DNA of 64,000 nucleotides from Sabellastarte sp. h YS-2021 (taxonomy: Eukaryota > Annelida > Polychaeta > Sabellida > Sabellidae), in contig OZ024936.1 in NCBI GenBank assembly GCA_964017235.1, positions 18,700,496-18,764,495 on the forward strand, written 5' to 3'. The translations under genes and the position numbers were made by a program. The stretch's first letter is position 1, and each line of letters begins with the position of its first letter. Of this stretch, positions 20,237 through 32,410 are shown in pieces. The notes beneath the pieces were generated by a model. The model did no database searches. It saw only the letters and a program-made list of their open reading frames with translations, and was not told the DNA's origin.

Positions 20237-21460
20237 CTACTGAGGAGGCTGCTGCTGCTGTTGAGGCGGTGCTGAAGTGGTGATAGTAAAGAGCTGCTGC
20301 TGCGGTTGTTGCTGCTGCTGCTGCTGCTGAGGCTGCTCGACGATCTGTGTTGATGTCAGATCTGGTAGCTGGCTTAAGATTCCACTCAGATTGTGTCTGC
20401 TCCCTTCGTCCTGTACAGTTAGGACAGATGTAGGGTTGCTGAAGCCAATGGGGCTTGGTGTATAGTACACAAAACTGCTGCTAGCTGCTGCTTGAGTGGA
20501 ACTTGGCGCCTGTGGAGTGGTTGTTGGCAGTAGGCCGACCCTCTGGGACTCCGTGGTAACAGTGGCTGATCTTCTGGGCAATGGCTGACGTCTGCGGTTA
20601 CTCTTAATATTTTCGATATCTCTGAATATCTTGCCCTTTAATTCTTCAAATTCTTCTTGAGTCATCTTTTCGGCCTCTGATGCCACGTAGTCAAAGAAGG
20701 GCTGCCTGTCTGACTTCTGATGCAGAAAACCTGAGATAAGTGTCCTCATCTGCTCAAAGTGTTCGAGAATCTTGGAGTCTGTAGTTGAAACAGGTGTTGA
20801 TGTAATGATGGACTGACTCCTCTCCCTCAGGACACTGGACTCGAGGTGTTCTGTGTCAGTAGTTGACCCACGTGATTCGTCCTGCTTGCTGGTATTTGGA
20901 CTGGCCTCAAAACCTGAACTTCTATTGGCCCCCTTTCTTCTGATGTGGGTTTTAAGAAAACCCATCTGTTGGTAGACCCAGGACTGTCTCTTGGTCATCT
21001 CCCTCGGGGCTTGGCCAGATTGGAGCTTAGACAGCTTTCCATAACGGGTTCGCTGGGACTCAAACCACCTTCTCACATCAAAGGGCTGGAGCTTAAGTTC
21101 TGCAGATATTTCTGCCCAGAGAGCCTCTCTTCTGTTCCTGTCGTGGAAACGTGAATGTTCCTTGTCATACAGTTCAGGGTGCAGCTTGACGAATTCTACA
21201 ATGGAAACTTCATCACTGTCTGTAAAAGTTGCACACACCCTGGCTCTCTTGGCTGAAGAATGGCACTCCGGATCTTCCTCACACCTCTCTTCTTCTTCTG
21301 CCACAGCTTCCCCAATAGCTGGATCTTCCTGAATCTCCTCCTCCTCTCTCCTCTCACTTCCTTCTTCTGTAATAACTTCACTCCTCTCCTCTACTTGACT
21401 TTCCTTCTCCCTCTCATCCATCTTTTTCCTTCCTCTCTTCCCTCCTTTCTCTTTTCTCAT
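20237..21460 (-). CDS. Harbinger-encoded MADF/BESS-like DNA-binding protein, copy B
   Basis: This 407-residue protein is identical to copy A. It has a charged N-terminus, a MADF-type domain about 84-146, a BESS-like segment about 251-287 and a glutamine-rich tail 375-407. It is expected to bind the subterminal repeats and assist the transposase, a role known for Myb-like partners of other Harbinger elements and inferred here. The gene is intronless, with a TATA box about 175 bases upstream of the ATG, and ends with the canonical histone-type hairpin. Confidence 0.88.
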   Translation of the reverse strand: MRKEKGGKRGRKKMDEREKESQVEERSEVITEEGSERREEEEIQEDPAIGEAVAEEEERCEEDPECHSSAKRARVCATFTDSDEVSIVEFVKLHPELYDKEHSRFHDRNRREALWAEISAELKLQPFDVRRWFESQRTRYGKLSKLQSGQAPREMTKRQSWVYQQMGFLKTHIRRKGANRSSGFEASPNTSKQDESRGSTTDTEHLESSVLRERSQSIITSTPVSTTDSKILEHFEQMRTLISGFLHQKSDRQPFFDYVASEAEKMTQEEFEELKGKIFRDIENIKSNRRRQPLPRRSATVTTESQRVGLLPTTTPQAPSSTQAAASSSFVYYTPSPIGFSNPTSVLTVQDEGSRHNLSGILSQLPDLTSTQIVEQPQQQQQQQQPQQQLFTITTSAPPQQQQQPPQ

Positions 21461-21633
21461 GATCCAGTCGACAAAATAATAAAAAAATAGTAAAATGTGT
21501 CTCCTAACTGTGAAATTTGCCTTAAGCTCAAGTATATAAAATGTAAAATAAAAATTGAAAACCCCTACAAATCAGTGACACACGTCTCTCAGTAGCCAAA
21601 CAGTCAGTAACAATGACAAAGTGTGCGCGGTCG

Positions 21634-21641
21634 CTTATATA
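21634..21641 (-). promoter_or_regulatory. TATA box of the MADF-protein gene, copy B
   Basis: CTATATAAGC on the minus strand, as in copy A. Confidence 0.5.
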
Positions 21642-21674
21642 GTCCCAGACCTGCTCATTGCCTCATTTTAATTT

Positions 21675-22261
21675 CCAACGCGCGGAAAACAGTCGGTTCT
21701 TAATCAGTTGTTAGTCCCAGGCCGCCTGGGGCATCCTCAGGACGCCGCAGACTGAAAATGCGTGGTCCCAGGCGTCCTGGGGAGGCCGGTTTGGATCGGT
21801 TAGGGTCGGTTACCCTTAGTCGGTTCTTAGTCCCAGACCTTGATTTTTGGGTCGCAGGACACCGCAGACGGTCTGAGGCTTCCGGGGACTAATGAAACCG
21901 ACTCACTTTCAGACGCATGAAATTCATACGCATCATATTTGAGTCTGGGATTAAGAACCGGCCGCCTGGGACTAAGCTACGGAGGTCTGGGACTAAGGGT
22001 CGCAGGACGCCTGGGACAACAACCGACTCTGTAAATTTGGGTCTGAGGAGGCCTGAGGACGCCTGGGACTGGACATTTTGTTGACGGCGGGAAATAGGAA
22101 TCGGTTGTAGTCGTGTGAAATATCAAACATGTTTGATTTTTCACACGGCCTCAACCGACCACAACCGATCCTTACAGGAAGCCTGGGACTAAGCAAATAT
22201 TTCAAACCGACCCCCCAAAACCCTTAATCGGGAGCCTTAGTCGTGTGGTGGAACACCCACA
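21675..22261. repeat. Right terminal and subterminal repeat region of Harbinger, copy B
   Basis: Same arrays of GTCGGTTCTTAGTCCCAG-type boxes in both orientations and the same terminus GGTGGAACACCCACA as copy A. Confidence 0.75.
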
Positions 22262-22264
22262 TAA

Positions 22265-23934
22265 CTTGACCAATTTCTCTCCTAAAGAACACATTTATTT
22301 ATCTGCCATTGGAAACCTAGTTTTATGACATTACAGTGCTCAACTTACTTTGTTTAATAAAATACTGACTCTAGCTACATACCATATTTATGAAGATATA
22401 CCTTATCAATTTGAAAATAGCACATTGGGAAAAATTTCGTTGTTTGAACTAATACTAATTCACAAGCTTATTATTGCTTTCATTTTTAAAAACATTCGGC
22501 TTTAATATTGGATATTGATTGATTTACATAAATTTGCATATATCTAGATCTTGAGTGCATCTGGAAATGTTATCTGTGCCTATAAAATCCGTGTTAAGTA
22601 TTTTGTTTATTACCATTTAAGAGGCTGTAAATAAATCTAATAAATCTTGAAAAAAAAACTAGATACATCGGCATTAATTATGCTGGGCTAAGGAGTACAT
22701 CATGAATTGCTTAAATATTAATGTTATGGTGACCACAACTTCCATTGTAATGAACATATTTACAACTGGCAAAATAATTGGTATTAGGGTTTGGATTAAT
22801 TTTATTTTGTAAATGCCATCAGATATATTTGAGATAAAATATTATTACAAAACTCTCATTTTTGATATTGGGGAATGTTGTATTCATTCTTGACATCATC
22901 AAAAAGTGAAATTAAATATACTTGAATATCTTACATGCGACCTTAAACTGCATTCACGCTAATGGTAATATGAAAGAAATAAGGCCAAAGACTGAATGTA
23001 AAATAACAATGATTCAGCATTTTACTGAGTGGTCAACATAAGATATTTTGTGATAGCTTGAAGATGGTACACGAAAGATTAATTGTTAAAGTAATGCTTA
23101 TGTCATATAATTAATGACACTCAAGTTGTTTTAGTGTTCCTACATGTGACATTATTGAGATTTAAATTCATAACAATCCATTTCAAAGAATTCTGTACTG
23201 GTTTAAATATTAGCAAGTTGGTTCTTGCATTTCAATGACTTATTGAATATTTTATTCCAAAGGCATAAAGTTAGTAATAAAACACTTTGATTTTGCCGAA
23301 ACACTTTTTGCCTCATTTTCAATCAGAATAAAATTAGCATTATACAATTGTCGAGGTATATATCACAGAATAGTTGGCCATAGTTTATACTATTCCATTC
23401 TTGTGAATTTGTGTTCTGTGACATAAATAGATAATACTTCTCACTTGCACAGGTTAGAAACCAAATTGGGAAGTCTCCATCACATTTTAAACATATTAGA
23501 ATGCTTAGAAGCATGTTTTTCCTGATTGGTTACAAATAAATTTGCCTAGTTCTAAAAGCCTTACAACTTAATTGTTGCATCACGAGCATATATGCTGGGT
23601 GGTCACATAAGGGCTGCTTTGTCCTCCATCACTGACATTGTCAGTGTAATCATCTGCCAACGTTGTTATCACACTTCATTTGCAGACAGCACGTCAAAAT
23701 ATCTTAATCAATTAAATTAGAATGTGGCATTTAAACATAACTGCTTATAGAGATGTGCACTATCTATATTGACGTGACTTTAAACTCCCAGCAATAACAT
23801 AATTATACTGATTTTAAGTTTCTTCATTTCTAGAAAGTATCTCAGAAATACCTGAATGGATTCAGTTGAAATTTGGCATGTGAATGTATTTGTTCCTAAA
23901 TATATTCCTAAAGTTTACCTAAATATATTCCTAA
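22265..23934. other. AT-rich DNA without a recognised gene
   Basis: Only short open frames occur. The phrase GGATTCAGTTGAAATTTGGCATG near 23850-23880 also occurs in a variant near 27495, so part of this is an old dispersed repeat. Confidence 0.5.
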
Positions 23935-26670
23935 AACACCCCATGGTGGAATTGGTATTATCTTGCGCAAGAACCTCTCCCACCTGTGCTCAGTTGTTGA
24001 TCTAGTGGACTGTAGGCTACTTGCCTTAAAAATAACCGCAGAAAAGGACAGTCTCTATGTGGTTAGTGTGTATTTACATTATTTTTTCCCATGAGAACTA
24101 TGATTCATATATGTTCTATTTAGGAAAGCTGAATGCAATTATGTCGGATCTACCATCTACTAAGATAACATTCCTTGGAGATTTTAATGCTCATATTAAT
24201 AGTATATTTTACAAGGAGTTGGTTAATTTTTGTCAAAATATGAACTTTGTGATGTCTGATTGCACACTTGTAAGCGAAAACAGCAAAACTTTTACATTTG
24301 TTAGTGATACTCATAATTCAACATCATGGCTTGATCATCTATTGTAAAGTCATGCTATGCATAGTTGTATTGACAGCATAGCTGTTCTTGATAAGTTGCC
24401 CTGTTCTGATCACCTTCCAGTCAGTATCAGCCTGGTGTGTAACTGGTCTAAAAACCCTCATCTGAGTACATTGACAAGACAGTGTAGTACAAAATGTGTA
24501 ACTGGAGTAAAAGTACCTCTTCAGATTTAAGAACCTACTCAAGGCTTACAAAAGATGGTCTCAAACATATAAATATCTCCCAGCATATGTAATCTCGTAA
24601 CACTCTCAGCTGTACAAGTACTTGTCATAAAGATGCAATAACACAGTTGTATGGCGGCATTATTAAATGTCTTTTAAATTCTAGTAACAAATGTATCCCT
24701 CTATCCAGAAACCATCGGGAAAAGGGTGTGGTTCCTGAGTAGAGTGATCTTGTCAAGAAACAACACTACAAAGCTACTAGTGATTATATATTATGGCATA
24801 ACTTAGGTAAACCAAGATCAGGGCCTAGCTGTGAAGAAATGAGATGCTCAAGGTTGTCATTCAAATATGTATTAAGACAGTGCAGGGTTCATGAAGAGTA
24901 AATCAAAGCTGATAAACTTGCAAATGACCTCAAAAATAAAGATAGTATGTCAGTTTGGAAAGCTGTATCTTGCACTTCAAAATTGAATACCCCCTTCCAA
25001 AAAATGTAAATATGGCTCTAGTAATGTGGTAAAAATGTGGAAGTAACATTATGAAATGCTGCTTAACTGTGTTACCGCAGACAAAAACAAATCATATGTA
25101 CTCTCTGAGATTAACAAAATTAATGAGAAGGGTATATCTGTATCTCCCACGGTAGTAGAATATGCCATTAAGAAATTGAAACTTGGTAAGTTTAGTGGCC
25201 ATGATGGTTTAAGTGCTGAGCACTTTAAGTTTGCTGTAGTATTTATTTTCACTTGTCCATATTGTTCACGTCTATTATAAGTCATGGTTATATACCAGAT
25301 GACTTTATGAAAACTGTGCTGCTACCAATCATTAAAAAGAAAACTGGTTATATGCATGTGCATGATGTGAATAATTATCGTCCTATTGGCCTTGTTACTT
25401 CCTATTCAAAGCTTTTTTAGTTGATTCTGCTTGAATTTATTGTCGTGTATCTTGAGACAACTGATAATCAGTTTGGTTTTAAAAGCAAACATGCCACTGA
25501 TATGTGTATTTTTACAATTAAAAATGTCATCAACTACTAAAGAAGACAGAATAGTCCTGTCTATACTTGCTTCTTGGATGCTTCTAAAGCATTTGACCGT
25601 GTCAATCACTGGACACTATTTTCTAAACTAATTAACTGTAAGGTACCATAGTTACTTGTACATGTAATTGTATACTGGTACAGAACTCAGCTGTTTTACA
25701 TCGGATGGGGTCCACATTTGTCAGACAGTAAAAAAAACCTCTAATGGTGTGAGGCAAGGTAGGATTTTATCCGGTAAGGTGTTTGCTGTATATCTAGATA
25801 AGTGACCTATTGCATTAAACAAATCAGGCATTGACTGCAATGTTGGTACTTCTGTGAATCATTTGTTCTGTGCTGATGACCTTTGCCCCTTGGCACTTAC
25901 AGTCATGGCCCTAAGACAAATCATAATTGTTTGTTATGATTACGGTGCTGAACATGACATTGTGTTCAATGCAAAGAAATCTTACCGTGTAGTTTTTAAA
26001 CCAAAAACATACAAACTAAATTGCCCTACAGTGTCCCTCTCTGAGACAGTTATACCAAATCTAAATTCTGTCAAAAATCTTGGACTTATTCTGACTGACA
26101 ATTTACAAGATGATTGGGAAATAATGAAACAAACTAGGAGCCTATATGCTCATGGTGATGTTCTCCTTAGAAAGTTAGGTCTCTGTTCAAGTGAGGTAAA
26201 GCAAGAACTATTTCAATCCTACTGTGCTAATTTTTACTGCTGTTCATTGTGGACCATTTATAACAAAACAACTTACAGTAAAGTTAAAGTTGCATATAAC
26301 AATATTGCACACTGGGTACAACTACAGACACATTGCTAGTCATAGGTTGTCACTAATAATAATGTAGACTCTATGGAAGTTGTTTTGAGAAAATATATGT
26401 AAAATGCATGTTGAAACATCCAACAACTCTATTGTTAAAACTATGTGTGATAATTTTTATCTGAGTAGCTGTGGCACTATTTGTAAGTGCTGGCAAGCAG
26501 CTCTCTATACTTTACTGACATGTATTTTTTTAGTTTTTAATGAGTATATGAACATCTAATGGTCATCTTTATGGTTGTTCTATGGCTACATTTTTATTTA
26601 GTGTATTATTTTTTGTACATGTAACTTTTTAATATGGGCCAAGAGCCTGAAATAAAATCTATCTATTATA
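23935..26670 (+). pseudogene. Decayed non-LTR retrotransposon (endonuclease + reverse transcriptase)
   Basis: Conceptual pieces in shifting frames give an AP-like endonuclease then a reverse transcriptase. Endonuclease signs are GGIGIILRKNLSHL near 23950, FLGDFNAH near 24175 and CSDHLPVSI near 24405. RT signs are KKLKLGKFSGHDGLSAEHFK near 25165, NNYRPIGLVTSYSK near 25370, QFGFKSKHATDMCIF near 25470, FLDASKAFDRVNHW near 25575, GVRQGRILSG near 25750 and CADDLCPLAL near 25870, where the usual YADD has become CADD. The longest open piece is 25854-26339. The 3' end ATGGGCCAAGAGCCTGAAAT with an AT-rich tail near 26670 resembles a LINE tail. Many stops and shifts show that it is dead. The clade is not assigned with confidence (Jockey-superfamily type). 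Confidence 0.82.
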
Positions 26671-27891
26671 AGGTGACATTAAAAAACTCACATCTGTAAA
26701 AATATTATACTTGGCTAAAGTTTTTCCATGTTTACACAGGGTATACCAAAAATGCTCAACATATTTCATTCAAATTTCCTATGTTTATGTATATGGCCTT
26801 AGATAGATGCCCTACATTAAGGTAACCTAAAATGTCCAGAAAAACAGAATTATATTCACTTTAAGTTTGGCATTTTTGGACAGAAAATCAAATATTGTGC
26901 AATCGCTTCTAAGCACATTTAAGCTGTGGATGCAATAAATCTTGAACAAAACATGGCAAGGTGACCTTAAAATCCTTCACAGTTGCAAACTAATGTTGAG
27001 TTTTAGGTTAGGACATTTTTGGTATTTGTACAATATTTTGGGGGTATTAATTGTATTAATTGGGGTTTTTCAATGAAATTTAAAATGTACATATATCTAG
27101 ATCTAAAGACAATTTTGGGGGTTACCATAAACTCGTAACAGTTTTCAAAACATACGAGTTAAATGTTTTTTTACAATGTTTATGTACAACCAGCAGTTGG
27201 GATGGATGACATAAATGGTCATCATTGTCATCACACTTAATTGTTAGACAAGACTTTTGTGTCATCTGCAGGAGGGCATATGTTATCTTCACACTTGTTT
27301 CCAGAGGATATTTCAAAAAGTGTTTGCTGGATTAAATTCAATTTGATCTGCAGACGTTACCAGTAATAAGAGATGTTTCCATTATTAAAATGACATTAAA
27401 CTACTACTTTTTAACACAGAAATAAAGAATTTCTTTTTTTGTCATTTTCTGTCATTTCCTGTCATTTAAATTAAACGCGACTTGATGAATTCAGTTCAAA
27501 TTTGGCATGCAGCGTTACTGGTCCTAAAGGTGTGCCATATTTTAAGATCACCTTAAACTTGTAAGTATTAAAGAATTATATTGATTTTAAATATTTCAAT
27601 GTTTGTGCACATTAAATGGAAAATGACTTGACATACTTAATTATAATTTTGCAAGTATATTTATTATATATTAAAGTTTTACCATTTTTTGGTCAACAAC
27701 TCAAATACTGTGCAATAGATTCTGATTGTGTTTATTCTTATGGATATAACAAACCTTAAGCCAAACCTACATGGCGTGATGAAATATCTTTATTGAACGG
27801 TTCCCATAAATTTTAAATGGCTGAAGAAACTGAAGAGATTAAGGTTACAACATCTTTAATCAGTATGTCTCTCAGTTGAGGGTTAACAGAT
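26671..27891. other. AT-rich DNA with weak dispersed-repeat phrases
   Basis: No gene is seen. Phrases such as AAGGTGACCTTAAA and TTCAAATTTGGCATGC, common in other parts of the window, mark degraded repeats. Confidence 0.45.
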
Positions 27892-30445
27892 TAGTAGCAG
27901 GGTTAACATGACTATTTTTATCTTGATTTATTGACTTACTAACTTGATAAATCGACTTAAATATTTTTAATTGAGTTAGTAAGTCAATAAATCTAGTTAG
28001 TTATCTCGATTTATTGACTTACTAAACTCGATAAATCAACTCCGGTATCTCAATTTAACAACCTAGTATCTCGATAAATCTAGTTAATTATCTCAATTTA
28101 TTGATTTACTCGATTTTTTGAGATACTAAGTCGATCAATCGAGATACCTAAGTCAATAAATCAACATATGTATTTCACTGTTACATAGATGTTTTACCTT
28201 GAATCTTTTCACTCAAGGTCAATTGGCTTTACCAAATAAGTCCAGTTAAATTGGCCCCCAAGATAAAGCACCCTAGTCAAATTATCCCCAAGGAAATTAC
28301 TGTACTCTCAAAGAGAATATGATAAACAAAAATCACAAAAGTTATGCGCTAGTGAAGGGAAGCCATGACTTTAACCTAAAACCTTTATGGTACCCAATCT
28401 CTAACCAGGTCACAATGAAGGGATACTAACCTGATACAGGCTTACCAAATGTATGTTTCATGAATAAATGCTAGCCCAAGAATCTGTCATCTGATGGAGA
28501 TGAAGTACCATAAAAGTATTCTTATTACATCACTTATTTTTGTTTTTGTTTTTTTTACTTTGGGGGGAGTAGACAGGTGCAAAAATTGGTGAGGCAGGGG
28601 CAAAATTGCTGAGGGCTGATTTGGCAAAGGACCAATTTGTTCATCTTTCTCTTTATATGTGTTCTTATAATGCCTTGTATCTCCTTTGGGATCTGAAAAC
28701 TTATGGTAACATGTGGCCTGAATCTTTTGGTGGGTTCACATTTGACCTTGGTCCCCTTCTTTAAGCCCTATTATGGTCCTTGATACTAACAATCCTTATA
28801 CTTATGATACTACTAATGCCTATGGCTCCTTAAAATTGGAATTAGAGGTATGTGATGTGAAAACAGCTTATATCAAACCACATTGTATGAATGATTTAGT
28901 GTAGTAATGTTTGACCTTGAACCCTATGTTCAAGGTCAATTGTGGTCCTTCATACTTTTAATGCCCTGTACCTCATTTGTAATTAACGCTCGACGATAGG
29001 AGAGGGTTATTATAATCAGTTTGTTTCTGTCAGTCTGTCTGTCTGTCTGTCTGTGCACCGTTTCGCCCTTATAACTCAAAAACTATAACACCAATCGAGC
29101 TCAAATTTGGTGGGCAGGTATTTTATGGGGTACAGACGGATTCTTTCAAATTTGGTGTAATTTGTGTGAAAACTAAAGCCAGGCGAGAGTTTTTCTTATT
29201 TTTAATTGGGCTTTTACAGTGAAATCTGCTTCTCTGTCTGTGCACCATTTTGCCCTTATAACTCAAAAACTATACCTTCAATCAATCTCAAATTTGGTGG
29301 GAAGGTATTTCATGGGGTACAGACTGATTCTTTCAAATTTGGTGTAATTTGTTTGAAAATTAAAGCCAGGAGAGAGTTTTTCTTATTTTAATTGGGAATA
29401 CACAGTGAAACTGCTTCTCATCATCACATACGTAAAAATCAATATCTTGCTTTCTGATGATGTCATTACTAAGTGATGTCACAATGTAACTGCCATTGTG
29501 AGGTCACAAACCTAGCTTGTGATACTTGATGTCTTTAAGTAAAAATATTTCTTCTCATTGTATGTCTTGAAATTGACATAAACATAATAAAGAGGGAGGT
29601 GGTATATTCATCATTTTTATTAATTATTATTTCTGTTTTATTTTCTCTTTTTTCTTTCAATTCCTTGACAGTCCATCACAAAAAATTACCATGCATGATT
29701 TTCACCAAGAAGTGACCTTTAAGCAGAATTTTTACCTCAGCAGTTTATGTTTTTGTGTGTTAATTGTTTATGTTTGTTTTATTTATTTATTTTTTTTGTG
29801 TGTGTTTAGATTACTCTAAAACTAATGAACAGATCTTTATTTAAAAATTTGTGAGTAGGACCTGACTGAAGGAAGAAGTTGCTAAAAGAAAGATCAGGAT
29901 CTTATTTTAGATACAAAAAATTCATGATTTTTCAGAGGTCCCATTTCAATGTATTTTTAATGACTTTAGCTTTCTACTTAATATTTCTATGAAAATTAAT
30001 TTACATGTTTGGTTTTATTTTATTGTCTTCCTTACAATATTTTATATCACTTGAGAGACTGGTCACATGGAGTCGAGCGTTTTGCTCTCTCTGAGTGCAT
30101 CTTGTTAGTCCTGAGCTAAGTTGATTTATCAAGTTAGCAAGTCAATAATTCAAGATAATTTAGTCGATTGATCAAGATACTAACTCAATAAATCAAGATA
30201 CCTAAGTTGATTTATCGAGTTAGTAATTCAACAAATCGAGATAACTCAATTTATTGAGATACTGAGTTGATAAATCAGTATATTTAAGTCAATTTATAGA
30301 GTTAATACGTCAAAAACTTGAGAGAACTAACATGATTTATTGAGATAAATGTCGCTAAATTATGATACCTAAGTCCTTTATTACGTTACTGAGTTGATAA
30401 ATCAAGATAAAAAATTTTCTCAAGTTGGCCCTTCTACTCTTCTGC
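27892..30445. mobile_element. Fold-back element built of 21-bp minisatellite units (family 2)
   Basis: The left arm (about 27915-28165) and right arm (about 30115-30410) are inverted arrays of ~21-bp units of type CTCGATTTATTGACTTACTAA. The outer ends show a weak inverted match (AGTAGCAGGGTTAAC at left, complement AGTAGAAGGGCCAAC at right). The architecture and period match family 1 at 10921-13160, but the unit core differs. The spacer holds a further repeat (28985-30082). Confidence 0.65.
28985..30082. mobile_element. Repeat nested in fold-back element 2, with short inverted ends
   Basis: It begins AACGCTCGACGATAGGAGAG and ends GGAGTCGAGCGTT, so the termini are inverted over about 10 bp. 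Near the left end is a GTCT microsatellite (about 29033-29053), then two tandem ~185-bp units (about 29050-29225 and 29240-29410) sharing CCCTTATAACTCAAAAACTAT and GGGGTACAGAC. No credible coding sequence is present. Confidence 0.5.
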
Positions 30446-31930
30446 AGGTTAGCATATCATTTTTGTTTTTTCTTTACCCTTCTTGCTGGTCATGTACAGG
30501 AACAGTATTTTTCATGTCTATGCCAAATGTGATATTTAGGCCTATTGGATTTATTGTTAGTGCGAGATTGCTTTTTTGGAAATATGCCTTGGCAAAACTT
30601 CTTTCTGTTGCTTGGACTTGTTATTTCGTGATTTCGCTTTACATTCACACTCCCTAGACAGATATTGGAGCTGGTTAATTTGTCGGCAATATCTGAGTGG
30701 CCACACTTGTTGTGTTCCTTGGATTTGTAAATTTGTGCTTGCTTTATATTTAACCTCTAGGCAGATTGGAACTGATCAAGCTTTCCGGCGATATCTTAAA
30801 TTCTTTCTAGTAAAAAGTTACAACTTTAAGTGAAGAACATTTATCCATGAAAGGAAATTGTTGGGTTGCAAGATATGATAAGGGATGTTCATGGTTTGTT
30901 TTGTCTCATGTTTGGTCATGGTACCAGTGTGCCTGACTAAATAATATTTATATTGTCTTTGAGGCTTTTCATTTTCTTGGCAGTATGTCAAAAGTGACTT
31001 GTTAGATTTAAGGGATGTAACTCCTCTCAAAGGAGTGTCATGTATTAAGGGGATCTTAAACTCCCAATAATAACAATTGTTGTTTTTTCCTTATTTCCAG
31101 ACAGTATCTCAAAACTAAATTCATGTGATGGAAAGTGAATAATTCATATAGCTATGAATGTCTGTGTGTTTGTCTCGCTCTCCAACGTCTGAGTGCATAC
31201 CTCAAAACTCAAAAACTGTACATTGGATCTGAATCCTATTTGTACACAATTTGAGGTCTGCCCATGTATCAGTTCTCAAAGATAGTCTGGATCTGCAAAA
31301 ATATTGACAGTCAGCTCACTACTTATGTTAGTCCAGTATACTGTGTGTACCCATCGGTTTCAGGCTATAAGGAAAGCGAATAAAGTCTTGTTAGTTGTAC
31401 AAATTATAGTTTTATGTTTTTCATGCCATGACTAACCTTACTTTGAAATTCAATTATTTTTGACCGAAATGATCATATCATGCGCATTTGAAACAGAATC
31501 GTAAAAGTGCGCAATATCAAATGCAATATGTTATGTCAAGAAAATAATTTTATCACTTGTACTAGTGTCCCAAGTAATCATCTAAGCCACAAAAGCTAAT
31601 TTTTCGCCCACTCAGATGAATTATTGGAAGATTTATCATAACTGCTGTGCCAAGTGAAAATATTACTTGGGACACACAAAACATAAGTTATAGTGTGCAA
31701 AGAATGGCCAGAATGGTGTGAAAATATATCATGACACACTACAACAACTTATGAGTGAGCCTAAAAAGTCACCCGGTAGTGAAAATTCTTTCTTCTCAAA
31801 ACTAATATTCCTCACAATTGTACTTTGCTACAATATGTAATTTCAACTTGGATGATAGATACCAGCTTTGATACAATAGGAAATATACCAGGGTTTTGTG
31901 TTCATACACAACATTATTTTCTTTTGGTTT
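30446..31930. other. AT-rich DNA, no gene recognised
   Basis: Short open frames near 30394-30833 have hydrophobic composition but no recognisable domain. Nothing else is supported. Confidence 0.4.
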
Positions 31931-32189
31931 TTATTTCTTTAGGAACTTTTGTCTTGTGCAAAGGTTAGAAAGAAATACCAGAAAAGTTGAGAGTGTAGAG
32001 GGAACATGTGACTGGGGACGAAGTAGCTGAATGGGTATTGTGGGCTCCAGTTACAGCTATGAACATGAGACACAACAGACACATCAGACATAGGAGGCTG
32101 AGAGCACACAACTAACACACAATGAGACTGACATGATGGAGACTGTAACACAGGAGAGCATGGAAACAGAAGAGAAGGCAGAACAAAGG

Positions 32190-32410
32190 TTGTATGTCTT
32201 ATTTACAAAGATAAAGAGGTCATTGTCAAATTACTCAAGGATCATGGGTACTTGTACAACAAGTGGTACCACAAAGAAACATGAAAGTGGACAGCCCAAT
32301 GTTTGTTGATGAGTTCACTGAAACTGGCTAAAGTCAGTAAGTACCACATTGGTACTTTCAAGAATCAAAATTGTAACCTGGTTCAATGACCATTAAACCA
32401 GCAAATAAAG
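32190..32410 (+). pseudogene. Possible remnant of a MADF-type Harbinger partner gene
   Basis: The conceptual frame LIYKDKEVIVKLLKDHGYLY followed by NKWYHKET, a stop and KWTAQCLLMSSLKLAKV resembles the start of a MADF domain (hydrophobic helix, LY/NK, W). The following ~700 bases read as S/T/P-rich, broken frames. It could equally be chance in low-complexity DNA. There is no promoter or intact frame. Confidence 0.3.

Larger units (their letters stand above)
17318..22261. mobile_element. PIF/Harbinger DNA transposon, complete, copy B (4,944 bp)
   Basis: It is flanked by the same TAA target duplication (17315-17317 and 22262-22264) in the same surrounding sequence as copy A. The two copies are therefore a duplication of one insertion, not two transposition events. 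Both genes, terminal repeats and subterminal arrays are intact. Confidence 0.93.
14396..22377. repeat. Large direct duplication, copy B
   Basis: This is the second copy of 1-7982, with a constant offset of 14,395. Here it is continuous on both sides: repeat DNA to the left, ordinary AT-rich DNA to the right (from 22378). It is therefore the better candidate for the true locus if copy A is an assembly duplicate. Confidence 0.9.
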
